DNA from: DATKMK01 sp035541895
GTDB taxonomy: Bacteria; Desulfobacterota; Binatia; HRBIN30; JACQVA1
Assembly (NCBI GenBank): GCA_035541895.1
Contig: DATKMK010000032.1
Span: forward strand, 1 to 22,514
DNA: 22,514 nucleotides
Direction: 5' to 3'
This document shows, piece by piece, positions 1 through 7,322 of this stretch. Within the stretch, counting starts at the first letter, position 1. Each line of letters opens with the position of its first letter. Position numbers and translations under genes: made by a program. Below the pieces are notes generated by a model. The model was given only the letters and a program-made list of their open reading frames with translations. It did no database searches and was not told where the DNA came from.

Positions 1-2
1 GC

Positions 3-215
3 GAAGCCAGGGACCTCCACGGCCGGTGGAACGACCTTGAGTATGACGAGAAGCGCCACGTCATTGAGCAGATCACGAGCAAGATAACCGTGTTGGATGG
101 CGAGGTGGAGATCGACCTCTGCTACCTCCCCGCCTCCACCCAAGAACTGACAGAAGGGCAACATAACCTCACGGATTCATCGCCGCGACGAGCATCACGT
201 TGGCAGGATAGGTGA
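3..215 (+). CDS. large serine recombinase, C-terminal fragment (partial at window edge)
   Basis: Only the last 70 codons are in the window; the gene starts further left. The translated end has the pattern W-N-D-L-E-Y-D-E-K-R-H-V-I-E-Q-I followed by an I-x-V-x-D-G-E-V-E-I-D-L-x-Y-L-P segment. This is the usual C-terminal end of large serine recombinases of transposons, integrative elements and phages; the catalytic serine domain is not visible. Such enzymes cut attP and attB, form a 5'-phosphoserine link and exchange half-sites. The reading frame runs on past about position 168 into antisense comM sequence and stops at 213-215, so the last roughly 15 residues are encoded by target DNA and the C terminus is chimeric. 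The position beside a broken comM suggests that it integrated its own element here. Family call fairly sure; integration role inferred. Confidence 0.75.
   Translation, partial: EARDLHGRWNDLEYDEKRHVIEQITSKITVLDGEVEIDLCYLPASTQELTEGQHNLTDSSPRRASRWQDR
165..178. other. probable attachment-site junction of an integrated element inside comM
   Basis: Read on the minus strand, comM is normal up to the codons for Ala-Ala-Met-Asn-Pro, then follows TG, and then the sequence leaves the family consensus. ComM proteins usually continue Cys-Pro-Cys-Gly, but here TGA replaces the Cys codon. From there leftward the DNA encodes the recombinase end on the opposite strand. The crossover is therefore probably in or next to the bases for Asn-Pro-TG (169-177). 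The other junction and the missing 3' part of comM should lie left of the window. This is inferred from where homology stops. Confidence 0.6.
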
Positions 216-1221
216 TCGAGCCGACTGCGCGAGAGATCGTGATGCGTGTTTCTTCCAACGGCTGGCGCAAGACTTCGATGACGTTCTTGCGGAACTCGGG
301 CAGCTCGTCGAGAAACAGGACCCCGTGGTGCGCAAGGCTGACCTCGCCCGGTTTGGGAATCGTCCCGCCGCCGATCAAGCCGGCATCGCTGATGGTGTGA
401 TGCGGTGAGCGAAACGGCCGCGTCCCCACCAACGCGCGGCCGTCCATCAATCCCATCACGCTGTGCACGCGCGTGGTTTCGATGGCCTCGGCAAGCGTGA
501 GGGGCGGCAAGATCGTGGGCAGTCGCTTCGCCAGCATCGTCTTACCCGAGCCGGGCGGCCCGACCATGATGACGTTGTGGCCGCCAGCGGCGGCCACTTC
601 GAGCGCGCGCTTGACGTGCTCTTGCCCCTTCACGTCATTGAAATCGACATCGTAGCGTGCGTGCTCTTCGAAGACTTTGGCGAGATCGACGCGAGTCGGC
701 TCGATCGTTCGATCACCGCGGAGAAATTCGAAGGCTTCGGCCAATGTCGGCACCGCGATCACGGCGACTCCCTCGACCACCGCGGCTTCGAGCGCGTTGT
801 CCGCCGGCAGCACGACGCCGAGTAATCCCTTTTCACGGATGCAACTCGCGGTCGGCAGCGCGCCGCGCACAGCCTTCACTCGTCCGTCCAGCGACAATTC
901 GCCCAAAATGGCGTACTGGCGCAATCGATCCGGCGGCAGCTTGCCACTGGCCGCCAGTAGACCGAGGGCGATTGGGAGATCGTAGGCTGAGCCTTCTTTC
1001 TTGATATCGGCGGGGGCGAGATTGATGGTGACTTTGCGCTGCGGGAAGTCGTAGCCGCAATTCTTCAAGGCTGAGCGCACGCGGTCTTTGCTTTCCTTGA
1101 CCGCGCCTTCGGGAAGACCCACCACCGCCATCTGCGGCAAGCCGCCGGCGATGTCGACTTCGACTTCGACCAGCAAGGCGTCGATCCCTTGCAGCGCACT
1201 CGAAAGCACGGTAGCGAGCAC
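169..1221 (-). pseudogene. comM: ComM/YifB Mg-chelatase-like AAA+ ATPase, truncated by element insertion
   Basis: ComM is a hexameric helicase that drives branch migration during natural transformation. From the GTG at 1221 the product is 350 aa; family members have about 500. The N-terminal ChlI-like domain is present (residues about 1-165). Then come the Mg-chelatase ATPase with Walker A GPPGSGKT at about 221-228, the F-R-S-P-H-H motif at about 270-275 and Walker B L-F-L-D-E at about 302-306. The protein ends just after Ala-Ala-Met-Asn-Pro. The Cys-Pro-Cys-Gly segment, later ATPase motifs and the C-terminal lid are lost, so it should not be functional. The GTG was chosen because family proteins start close to this L-A-T-V-L-S segment; an ATG at 1359 would overlap divergent dprA and add about 46 unlike residues. 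Homology is clear; loss of function is inferred. Confidence 0.85.
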
Positions 1222-1246
1222 AGGCAGTCCCGTTGACGCGCGCGAG

Positions 1247-1274
1247 TCTATGGGGGGCACTCGCGACAGTTCAA
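1247..1274 (-). promoter_or_regulatory. possible promoter for comM
   Basis: On the minus strand a TTGAAC (1274-1269) is followed after 16 bp by CATAGA (1252-1247). This would start RNA near 1240, about 20 nt before the GTG chosen for comM. Both boxes are imperfect. The match is offered mainly because it agrees with the 1221 start and not with the upstream ATG. Confidence 0.3.
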
Positions 1275-1340
1275 GTTTGCACTTAAGACCCCCGGACCGT
1301 CCGAGGGGCTCGCCGATGATCCTCGCACACCGAGTTCTCG

Positions 1341-2477
1341 ATGCCGACGCCTGATGCATCTCCTGACGCTGACCTCGCCGCGTGGATCGCCCTCAAGCTG
1401 GTACGTGGCGTCGGCTGCGTGCTCTACCAGGGCCTGCTGCGTGCCTTCGGTCATCCGCGCGCGGCGCTGACTGCGGGCGTGCACGCCCTCGAGTGCGCCG
1501 GCGTCCGTCGCGACGTCGCCGCGGCGATTCGCGGCTTCAACGATTGGGCGCGCGTCGAGCGCCAACTGGCGCAGGCGAAGGGGGCGGGGGCGCGGGTGGT
1601 GACGTGGGCCGACGCTGACTATCCCGACAACCTACGCCAGATCCACGATCCGCCCCCGTTTTTGTTCGTGCGCGGCGCGTTCGATCCGACGGACCGTGTG
1701 GCGGTGGCGATCGTCGGCTCACGCAGCGCATCGACTTATGGGTTGCAAGTGACCCGGGAAATCAGCGAAGGACTTGCGCGCGCGGGCGTGACCGTGGTGA
1801 GTGGATTGGCGCGCGGCATCGATGCCGAGGCCCACCGCGCCACGTTGCAAATGCGCGGGCGCACGCTCGCGGTTTTGGGGTCGGGCATTGACGTCGTGTA
1901 TCCCAGTGAGCATCATGCGCTGTTCATGGCGATAGCTGAGCACGGAGCGGTCGTGTCCGAATTTCTCATGGGCACCAAACCCGACGCGGAGAATTTCCCC
2001 AGCCGCAACCGCATCATCGCGGGATTGGCGTTAGGGACGGTGATCGTCGAGGCAACCGAGAAGAGCGGCTCGCTGATCACCGCGCAACTGGCCGTCGATC
2101 AAGGGCGCGATGTGTTTGCAGTGCCGGGCCCTGTCGGCGCGCGCAGTCGCGGTACGCACAAATTGATCCGCGACGGAGCCAAGCTGACCGAGCGCGCCGA
2201 AGACATCCTCGAAGAAATCGCTCCGCGCCTGCTCGCTGTGCGCGCGCGCCAGCAGCCCGCACCGGAGTTGGACGCCGCCGAAACGCGGGTGCTCGCGTCG
2301 TTGGGTGGTGAGACGCGGCATATCGACGAATTGATTGACGGCAGCGGGCTCACCGCGAGCCAGGTGCTGGAGATTTTGCTGTCGCTTGAACTCAAAGGCG
2401 TCGTGCACCAACTGCCCGGCAAATACTACAGCGCGCGCGGCGCCGAGCCGCGTGGGATGCGCCCGGCGCGACACTAA
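1341..2477 (+). CDS. dprA: DNA-processing protein DprA
   Basis: 378 aa, full length. DprA binds incoming single-stranded DNA in the cytoplasm during transformation and loads RecA on it. An N-terminal SAM-like region (about 1-80) precedes the Rossmann-fold domain. That domain shows V-G-S-R-x-A-S-x-Y-G from residue 125, S-G-L-A-R-G-I-D-A-E-A-H, a G-S-G-I-D-V-V-Y-P segment, F-P-x-R-N-R-I-I-A-G-L and the S-G-S-L-I-T-A-x-L-A-x-D-Q-G-R-x-V-F-A-V-P-G block. A winged-helix DML1-like domain (about 305-370) ends the protein. The ATG at 1341 is the only sensible start; the ribosome site is weak. It is divergent from comM (119 bp apart) and begins an operon with topA 19 bp downstream. Identity is certain; because DprA also occurs in non-competent bacteria, competence is not implied. 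Confidence 0.96.
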   Translation: MPTPDASPDADLAAWIALKLVRGVGCVLYQGLLRAFGHPRAALTAGVHALECAGVRRDVAAAIRGFNDWARVERQLAQAKGAGARVVTWADADYPDNLRQIHDPPPFLFVRGAFDPTDRVAVAIVGSRSASTYGLQVTREISEGLARAGVTVVSGLARGIDAEAHRATLQMRGRTLAVLGSGIDVVYPSEHHALFMAIAEHGAVVSEFLMGTKPDAENFPSRNRIIAGLALGTVIVEATEKSGSLITAQLAVDQGRDVFAVPGPVGARSRGTHKLIRDGAKLTERAEDILEEIAPRLLAVRARQQPAPELDAAETRVLASLGGETRHIDELIDGSGLTASQVLEILLSLELKGVVHQLPGKYYSARGAEPRGMRPARH

Positions 2478-2496
2478 GACACCCGAAGACGCCCGC

Positions 2497-4818
2497 ATGG
2501 CAAAAAATCTCGTCATCGTTGAGTCGCCGGCCAAGGCGAAGACGCTGAGCAAGTACCTGGGCCGCGACTACCAAGTGAAGGCGTCGGTCGGACACATCGT
2601 CGACCTGCCCAAGAGCAAACTCGGCGTCGCCATCGACAACGGGTTCGAGCCCGAGTACCAGGTGATCCACGGCAAGGGAAAAATCGTCACCGAACTCAGG
2701 CAGGCGGCGAAAAACAAGGACAACATCTTCCTCGCTCCCGACCCGGATCGCGAAGGCGAGGCGATCGCCTGGCACATCGCGGATCGGATTCGCGACAAGC
2801 ACGCCCGCGGCAAGGTTCATCGCGTGCTGTTCAACGAAATCACCAAACGCGCGGTGCAAGAAGCGATCAAGCACCCGCAAGAACTCGACCGCAACTTGTA
2901 TGAAGCGCAACAAACCCGCCGCATCCTCGATCGACTGGTCGGCTACCAGATCAGTCCGCTGCTGTGGAAGAAGGTGCGCCGCGGACTGTCCGCCGGCCGC
3001 GTCCAAAGCGTCGCCGTGCGCATCATTTGCGAGCGCGAACGCGAGATCCAAGCGTTCGTGCCGATCGAGTACTGGTCGATCACCGCGCAGCTCGACGGCG
3101 AGCAGCCGCCGACCTTCAACGCGCGCTTGGCGCGCATCGGCGATCAGCGACTCGACCCGGAGAAATTTCACGTCGAAAACGACCAACACGCGCAGGCGCT
3201 GGTCGCACGGTTACGCGAGGCCACCTGGACCGTCGCCAAGGTCGAGCGCAAGGAACGCCGGCGGTTTCCGACGCCGCCGTTCATCACCTCACGCCTGCAG
3301 CAAGAGGCTTCACGTAAGTTGGGTTTTGTGCCGAGTCGGACCATGCGCATCGCGCAGCGATTGTACGAGGGCATCGAACTGGGCAACGAGGGTGCGGTCG
3401 GTTTGATCACCTACATGCGAACCGACTCGATCCGGGTTTCGCCCGAGGCCGTCCAGACCGTGCGCGAGCTGATTGCCGGCCGCTTTGGAAAGGAATACCT
3501 CCCGGCGCAACCCAACACGTACGCAAGCAAGAAGGGCGCGCAGGACGCGCATGAGGCGATTCGCCCGACCTCGACCGAGTATCCGCCCGAACGCGTCGCG
3601 CCGTTCTTGTCCAAGGAGGAACTCGCGCTGTACACGCTGATCTGGAATCGCTTCGTCGCCAGTCAAATGGTTCCCGCGGTGTTCGATCAGACCGCCGTCG
3701 ACATCAGCGCGGCGGACACCAGCTTCCGAGCCAGCGGGCAGATCATGAAGTTCGACGGCTTCATTCGCGTGTACACCGAAGGGCGCGACGACGAGCCGGC
3801 CAACAAGAAAGAAGACGACGAGGACGACGAGTCCGAACGCACGTTGCCGCCGCTGCGCGAAGGCGAGCGGTTGACGTTGCACGAGTTGCTGCCCGAGCAA
3901 CATTTTACGCAACCGCCGCCGCGCTTCAGTCAGGCGACACTGATCAAGGAACTCGAAGAGAAGGGGATCGGGCGGCCGTCGACGTACGCGTCGATCATGA
4001 GCACGATCCTCAACAAAGAATACGTCAGCGAAGACAAGTCGCGGCGACTGCGACCGACGGAGCTCGGGTTTTTGGTCACCGATCTGCTCGTCGATGCGTT
4101 TCCCGACATTCTGAACGTCGAGTTCACCGCCGGGATGGAAGGCGTGCTTGATCAAATCGAGGAAGGCAAGGAGCAGTGGCGGAACGCGCTGCAGCAGTTC
4201 TACGCGCCGTTTCAACGCGACCTCGAACACGCCGACGAGCGCATGCGCGACGTCAAGCGCGAGGGGCATCCCACCGAATTCAAGTGCGCGACCTGCGGTG
4301 CCGACATGGTGATCAAGTGGGGACGCGGCGGCGAGTTCCTTGCCTGCTCGCGCTATCCCGAGTGCAAGTACACGCGCAACTTCACCCGTGATCCCGAGGG
4401 CAATCTTCAGATCGTCGAAGACGAAGTGACCGACGAGAAGTGCGACGTGTGCGGCCGGCCGATGAAGCTGCGCTTCGGTCGATTCGGCAAGTTCCTCGGC
4501 TGTACCGGATATCCCGAATGCAAAGGCGTGCGCTCGTTGGTGCGCCCGGTGCCGACCGGCGTGCAATGTCCCGATTGCCGCGAAGGCGAGATCATGGAGA
4601 AGCGGTCGCGCAACGGGAAAACCTTCTACAGTTGCAACCGTTACCCGAAGTGCCGCTTCGCCACGTGGGATCGCCCGATTCCCGAGCCGTGTCCGGTGTG
4701 CCAGGCGCCCTTCATCGTCGAAAAGACGACCAAGCGCGCCGGGACGGTGCGGCGGTGCTTGGTCGAGGGCTGCAAGTATCAAGAGACGGTGAGCGAACCG
4801 GAAACCGACGCGGTCTGA
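2497..4818 (+). CDS. topA: DNA topoisomerase I (type IA)
   Basis: 773 aa. It relaxes negative supercoils through a transient 5'-phosphotyrosine link. The TOPRIM domain begins at residue 4 with L-V-I-V-E-S-P-A-K (Glu9) and includes D-P-D-R-E-G-E from Asp82. The G-L-S-A-G-R-V-Q-S-V-A motif follows, and the catalytic tyrosine is Tyr306 in Y-M-R-T-D-S. G-I-G-R-P-S-T-Y-A is also present. Four C-terminal zinc-ribbon units of the C-x2-C...C-x4/5-C type lie between about residues 597 and 765. An acidic/lysine-rich linker sits near residues 435-448. The start at 2497 gives the canonical M-A-K-x-L-V-I-V-E-S-P beginning; upstream in-frame codons overlap dprA and do not resemble the family. dprA-topA-trmFO is a widespread gene order. 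Identity is certain. Confidence 0.98.
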   Translation: MAKNLVIVESPAKAKTLSKYLGRDYQVKASVGHIVDLPKSKLGVAIDNGFEPEYQVIHGKGKIVTELRQAAKNKDNIFLAPDPDREGEAIAWHIADRIRDKHARGKVHRVLFNEITKRAVQEAIKHPQELDRNLYEAQQTRRILDRLVGYQISPLLWKKVRRGLSAGRVQSVAVRIICEREREIQAFVPIEYWSITAQLDGEQPPTFNARLARIGDQRLDPEKFHVENDQHAQALVARLREATWTVAKVERKERRRFPTPPFITSRLQQEASRKLGFVPSRTMRIAQRLYEGIELGNEGAVGLITYMRTDSIRVSPEAVQTVRELIAGRFGKEYLPAQPNTYASKKGAQDAHEAIRPTSTEYPPERVAPFLSKEELALYTLIWNRFVASQMVPAVFDQTAVDISAADTSFRASGQIMKFDGFIRVYTEGRDDEPANKKEDDEDDESERTLPPLREGERLTLHELLPEQHFTQPPPRFSQATLIKELEEKGIGRPSTYASIMSTILNKEYVSEDKSRRLRPTELGFLVTDLLVDAFPDILNVEFTAGMEGVLDQIEEGKEQWRNALQQFYAPFQRDLEHADERMRDVKREGHPTEFKCATCGADMVIKWGRGGEFLACSRYPECKYTRNFTRDPEGNLQIVEDEVTDEKCDVCGRPMKLRFGRFGKFLGCTGYPECKGVRSLVRPVPTGVQCPDCREGEIMEKRSRNGKTFYSCNRYPKCRFATWDRPIPEPCPVCQAPFIVEKTTKRAGTVRRCLVEGCKYQETVSEPETDAV

Positions 4819-4819
4819 C

Positions 4820-4875
4820 GAGTGCGGAGTAGGAAGCCGGATGCCTTCTGATGAACAATTCCACATTCCGCACTC
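4820..4875. repeat. inverted repeat with CACTCC-type tandem copies across the trmFO start
   Basis: GAGTGCGGA (4820-4828) is the exact reverse complement of TCCGCACTC (4867-4875). After it the top strand continues with related copies, ACACTCCGC and GCTCC, to about 4890. The arms straddle the trmFO start codon, so the RNA could fold into a 9-bp stem around the start. It may control trmFO translation or be an intergenic repeat element that supplied the first codons of the gene. Confidence 0.6.
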
Positions 4876-6244
4876 CACACTCCGCGCTCCGGTGGTGGTA
4901 ATCGGCGGCGGGCTCGCCGGCGCGGAGGCGGCGTGGCAACTCGCGCTCCGCGGCGTGCGTGTGCGCCTGTTCGAAATGCGTCCGCAGCGCGCCACCGAAG
5001 CGCATCACAGCGATCGGCTCGGCGAGTTGGTGTGCTCGAATTCGTTTCGCAGCGCGTCGCTCGACAGCGGCGTCGGCGTGCTGAAAGAGGAGATGCGCCG
5101 TCTCGGGTCGTTGGTGATGCGGGTCGCCGATCGCACGCGTCTGCCCGCTGGCGCCGCGCTGGCCGTCGATCGCGAGCAGTTCGCCGCGCAACTCACCGCG
5201 GCGATTCTGGCGACGCCGCAGATCGAAGTCGTGCGCGAGGAACTGACCGCGATCCCCGACGAGGGATTGGTCATCGTGGCGACCGGACCGTTGACGTCTC
5301 CGGCGTTGTCGGTGCACTTGCAAGAACGCCTCGGCGAGCGCCAACTGTATTTCTACGACGCGATTGCGCCGATCGTGACCACCGAGTCCATCGATCGGGC
5401 GCAAGTGTTTTCCGCCTCGCGCTACGGCAAGGGCGGCGACGACTATCTCAATTGCCCGTTGTCGCGCGAGCAGTACTATGCCTTCGTGCGCGCGGTGCTC
5501 GACGCGGAGAAGGTGCCGACCAAGGATTTCGAGCGCTGCGTCTACTTCGAGGGCTGCATGCCGATCGAGGAGATGGCGCGGCGTGGGCCCGATACGCTGG
5601 CGTTCGGTCCGATGCGGCCGGTGGGCTTAATCGATCCACGTACCGGCCGCCGCCCGTTCGCAGTGGTGCAACTGCGGCAAGACGATCGCGAGGCACGGTT
5701 GTACAACCTCGTCGGCTTCCAGACCAAGATGACCTACCCGGCGCAGCGGCGCGTCTGTCGCATGATTCCCGGGCTTGAACACGCCGAGTTCGTGCGGCTG
5801 GGGAGTTTGCATCGCAACACCTTCATCAACTCGCCAAGCGTTCTCAACCCCACGCTGCAACTGCGACGCTGCGAGCGCGTGTTCCTCGCCGGCCAACTGA
5901 TCGGGGTGGAAGGGTACGTCGAGTCCGCCGCCGCCGGATTGCTTGCCGGTGTGAACTGCGCGCGCATCGCCGCTGGCGCCTTGCCAATCGTGCCGCCGGC
6001 AACGACCGCCCTCGGCTCGCTGCTGGCGTATGTCACCGATCGGACTCGGCAAGACTTCCAGCCGATGAACACCAACTACGGCGTATTCCCGCCGCTCCCC
6101 AACGCGGCGCGGGGGCGCGACAAGCGCGCGCAACTGGCCGAGCGCGCACTGCGCGATCAGGCGCATTGGATCGCCGAACATGGCGTCGCCGAGATCTGCG
6201 ACGTCGCGACCGGCGATCGAGGCGCCGCGAACGTGGGCGGCTGA
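4841..6244 (+). CDS. trmFO: tRNA m5U54 methyltransferase, folate/FAD-dependent
   Basis: 467 aa. TrmFO makes 5-methyluridine at tRNA position 54, using methylene-tetrahydrofolate as carbon donor and FADH2 as reductant. The FAD-binding G-G-G-L-A-G-A-E-A-A-W lies at about residues 22-32. Next come the family-specific R-L-F-E-M-R-P and L-V-C-S-N-S (Cys65). F-E-G-C (Cys239) holds the likely catalytic cysteine, and G-P-M-x-P-V-G-L-I-D-P-R-T-G, V-V-Q-L-R-Q-D and L-V-G-F-Q-T follow. G-V-E-G-Y-V-E-S-A-A-A-G near the end is the second FAD contact. The ATG at 4841 follows AGGA by a suitable distance, but residues 1-17 come from a repeat sequence and are not family-like. A later start, such as the GTG at 4892, is possible. 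It lies 22 bp after topA. Identity is certain; start uncertain. Confidence 0.96.
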   Translation: MPSDEQFHIPHSTLRAPVVVIGGGLAGAEAAWQLALRGVRVRLFEMRPQRATEAHHSDRLGELVCSNSFRSASLDSGVGVLKEEMRRLGSLVMRVADRTRLPAGAALAVDREQFAAQLTAAILATPQIEVVREELTAIPDEGLVIVATGPLTSPALSVHLQERLGERQLYFYDAIAPIVTTESIDRAQVFSASRYGKGGDDYLNCPLSREQYYAFVRAVLDAEKVPTKDFERCVYFEGCMPIEEMARRGPDTLAFGPMRPVGLIDPRTGRRPFAVVQLRQDDREARLYNLVGFQTKMTYPAQRRVCRMIPGLEHAEFVRLGSLHRNTFINSPSVLNPTLQLRRCERVFLAGQLIGVEGYVESAAAGLLAGVNCARIAAGALPIVPPATTALGSLLAYVTDRTRQDFQPMNTNYGVFPPLPNAARGRDKRAQLAERALRDQAHWIAEHGVAEICDVATGDRGAANVGG

Positions 6245-6261
6245 TAGGTGGGGTCCCCGAC

Positions 6262-7185
6262 ATGGAGAAGAGCGAACAGATCTGGTTCGATGGCCGGTTC
6301 GTGCCCTGGGACGCGGCGCAGGTGCATGTGCTCACCCACACCTTGCACTACGGACTCGGTGTCTTTGAAGGGATCCGCTGCTACGAATGCGGACCGCAGC
6401 GGTCGGCGATCTTCCGGTTGCCCGAACACATCGCGCGCTTATTCGACAGCGCGCACATCCTCGGCCTGACGATCCCGTTCGCCCGCGAGCAGATCGCCCA
6501 AGCGTGTCTCGATGCTGTGCGGGTGAATCGTTTGCGGTCCTGTTACCTCCGACCGATCGTTTTCTTGGGTGAAGGCGAGATGGGCCTGGCGGCGGTCCGC
6601 AACCCAGTACGCGTAGCCGTGGTCGCCTGGCATTGGGGCGCATACCTTGGCGACGAAGGCGTGCGCAACGGCGTGCGCTTGAAGACCGCTTCGTTCCAAC
6701 GCTTTCACGTCAACACGCTCATGACCAAAGCGAAGGCCGTCGGCCATTACGTCAACTCGATCCTAGCGGCCGTGGAAGCGAGACGGCTGGGTTACGACGA
6801 AGCCTTGATGCTCGACACCGATGGCTACGTGGCGGAGTGCAGCGGTGAAAACATCTTCGTCATCCGCCGGGGGGTGGTGAAGACGCCGTCCTTGGGGTCA
6901 GTGTTGCCGGGCATTACCCGCGACACCGCGATCACGCTGTTGGCGGATCGCGGGGTGGCGGTGCGCGAAGAGCGGTTCACTCGCGACGAACTCTACGTCG
7001 CCGAGGAGGTTTTCATGACCGGCACCGCAGCGGAAATCACACCGGTGCGCGAGGTCGATGACCGCCAGATCGGCTCCGGGCAACCGGGCGAGATCACCCG
7101 GTCGCTGCAGCGTGCGTTCGCGCAAGTTGTCAACGGATCGGACGCCCGCTACGGGCACTGGTTGGCGTCGGTGAACTGGTCGTAA
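6262..7185 (+). CDS. ilvE: branched-chain amino acid aminotransferase
   Basis: 307 aa, normal for class IV aminotransferases. It moves the amino group between glutamate and the keto acids of leucine, isoleucine and valine with pyridoxal phosphate. Visible family motifs are H-Y-G-L-G-V-F-E-G-I-R near the start, the PLP lysine Lys158 in T-K-A-K-A-V-G-H-Y and E-A-L-M-L-D-T-D-G-Y-V-A-E-C-S-G-E-N-I-F. L-P-G-I-T-R, V-F-M-T-G-T-A-A-E-I-T-P-V and the typical Y-G-H-W-L end are also present. The ATG at 6262 sits behind a GGTGGGG ribosome site; longer in-frame extensions overlap trmFO. It follows trmFO by 17 bp as the last gene of the dprA operon. Branched-chain specificity over D-amino acid or 4-amino-4-deoxychorismate relatives is supported by the overall E. 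coli IlvE-like pattern. Confidence 0.93.
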   Translation: MEKSEQIWFDGRFVPWDAAQVHVLTHTLHYGLGVFEGIRCYECGPQRSAIFRLPEHIARLFDSAHILGLTIPFAREQIAQACLDAVRVNRLRSCYLRPIVFLGEGEMGLAAVRNPVRVAVVAWHWGAYLGDEGVRNGVRLKTASFQRFHVNTLMTKAKAVGHYVNSILAAVEARRLGYDEALMLDTDGYVAECSGENIFVIRRGVVKTPSLGSVLPGITRDTAITLLADRGVAVREERFTRDELYVAEEVFMTGTAAEITPVREVDDRQIGSGQPGEITRSLQRAFAQVVNGSDARYGHWLASVNWS

Positions 7186-7220
7186 AGCCGCGCCAGCAGA
7201 TTGTTTTCTTGCGATTTGGC

Positions 7221-7249
7221 TTGACACACGCGAGGCCGGGAACTATAAG
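7221..7249 (+). promoter_or_regulatory. sigma70-type promoter of the secreted-protein unit A-B
   Basis: TTGACA (7221-7226), a 17-bp spacer and TATAAG (7244-7249). Five of six -10 bases and all six -35 bases match the consensus. RNA should start near 7256, leaving a leader of about 67 nt before gene A. The same two hexamers with the same spacer occur before gene C. Confidence 0.8.
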
Positions 7250-7322
7250 CCGCAGTCCTGTGACGGGGTGTGTGCGAGGGCGGCGGGTGTCTGAACGGGA
7301 ATGCGCGACAAGGAGGGCCTTG

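Noticed and set aside
3310..4995. Long minus-strand frame of 561 codons
   Set aside because: Antisense to topA and the trmFO start; a high-GC shadow without family motifs.
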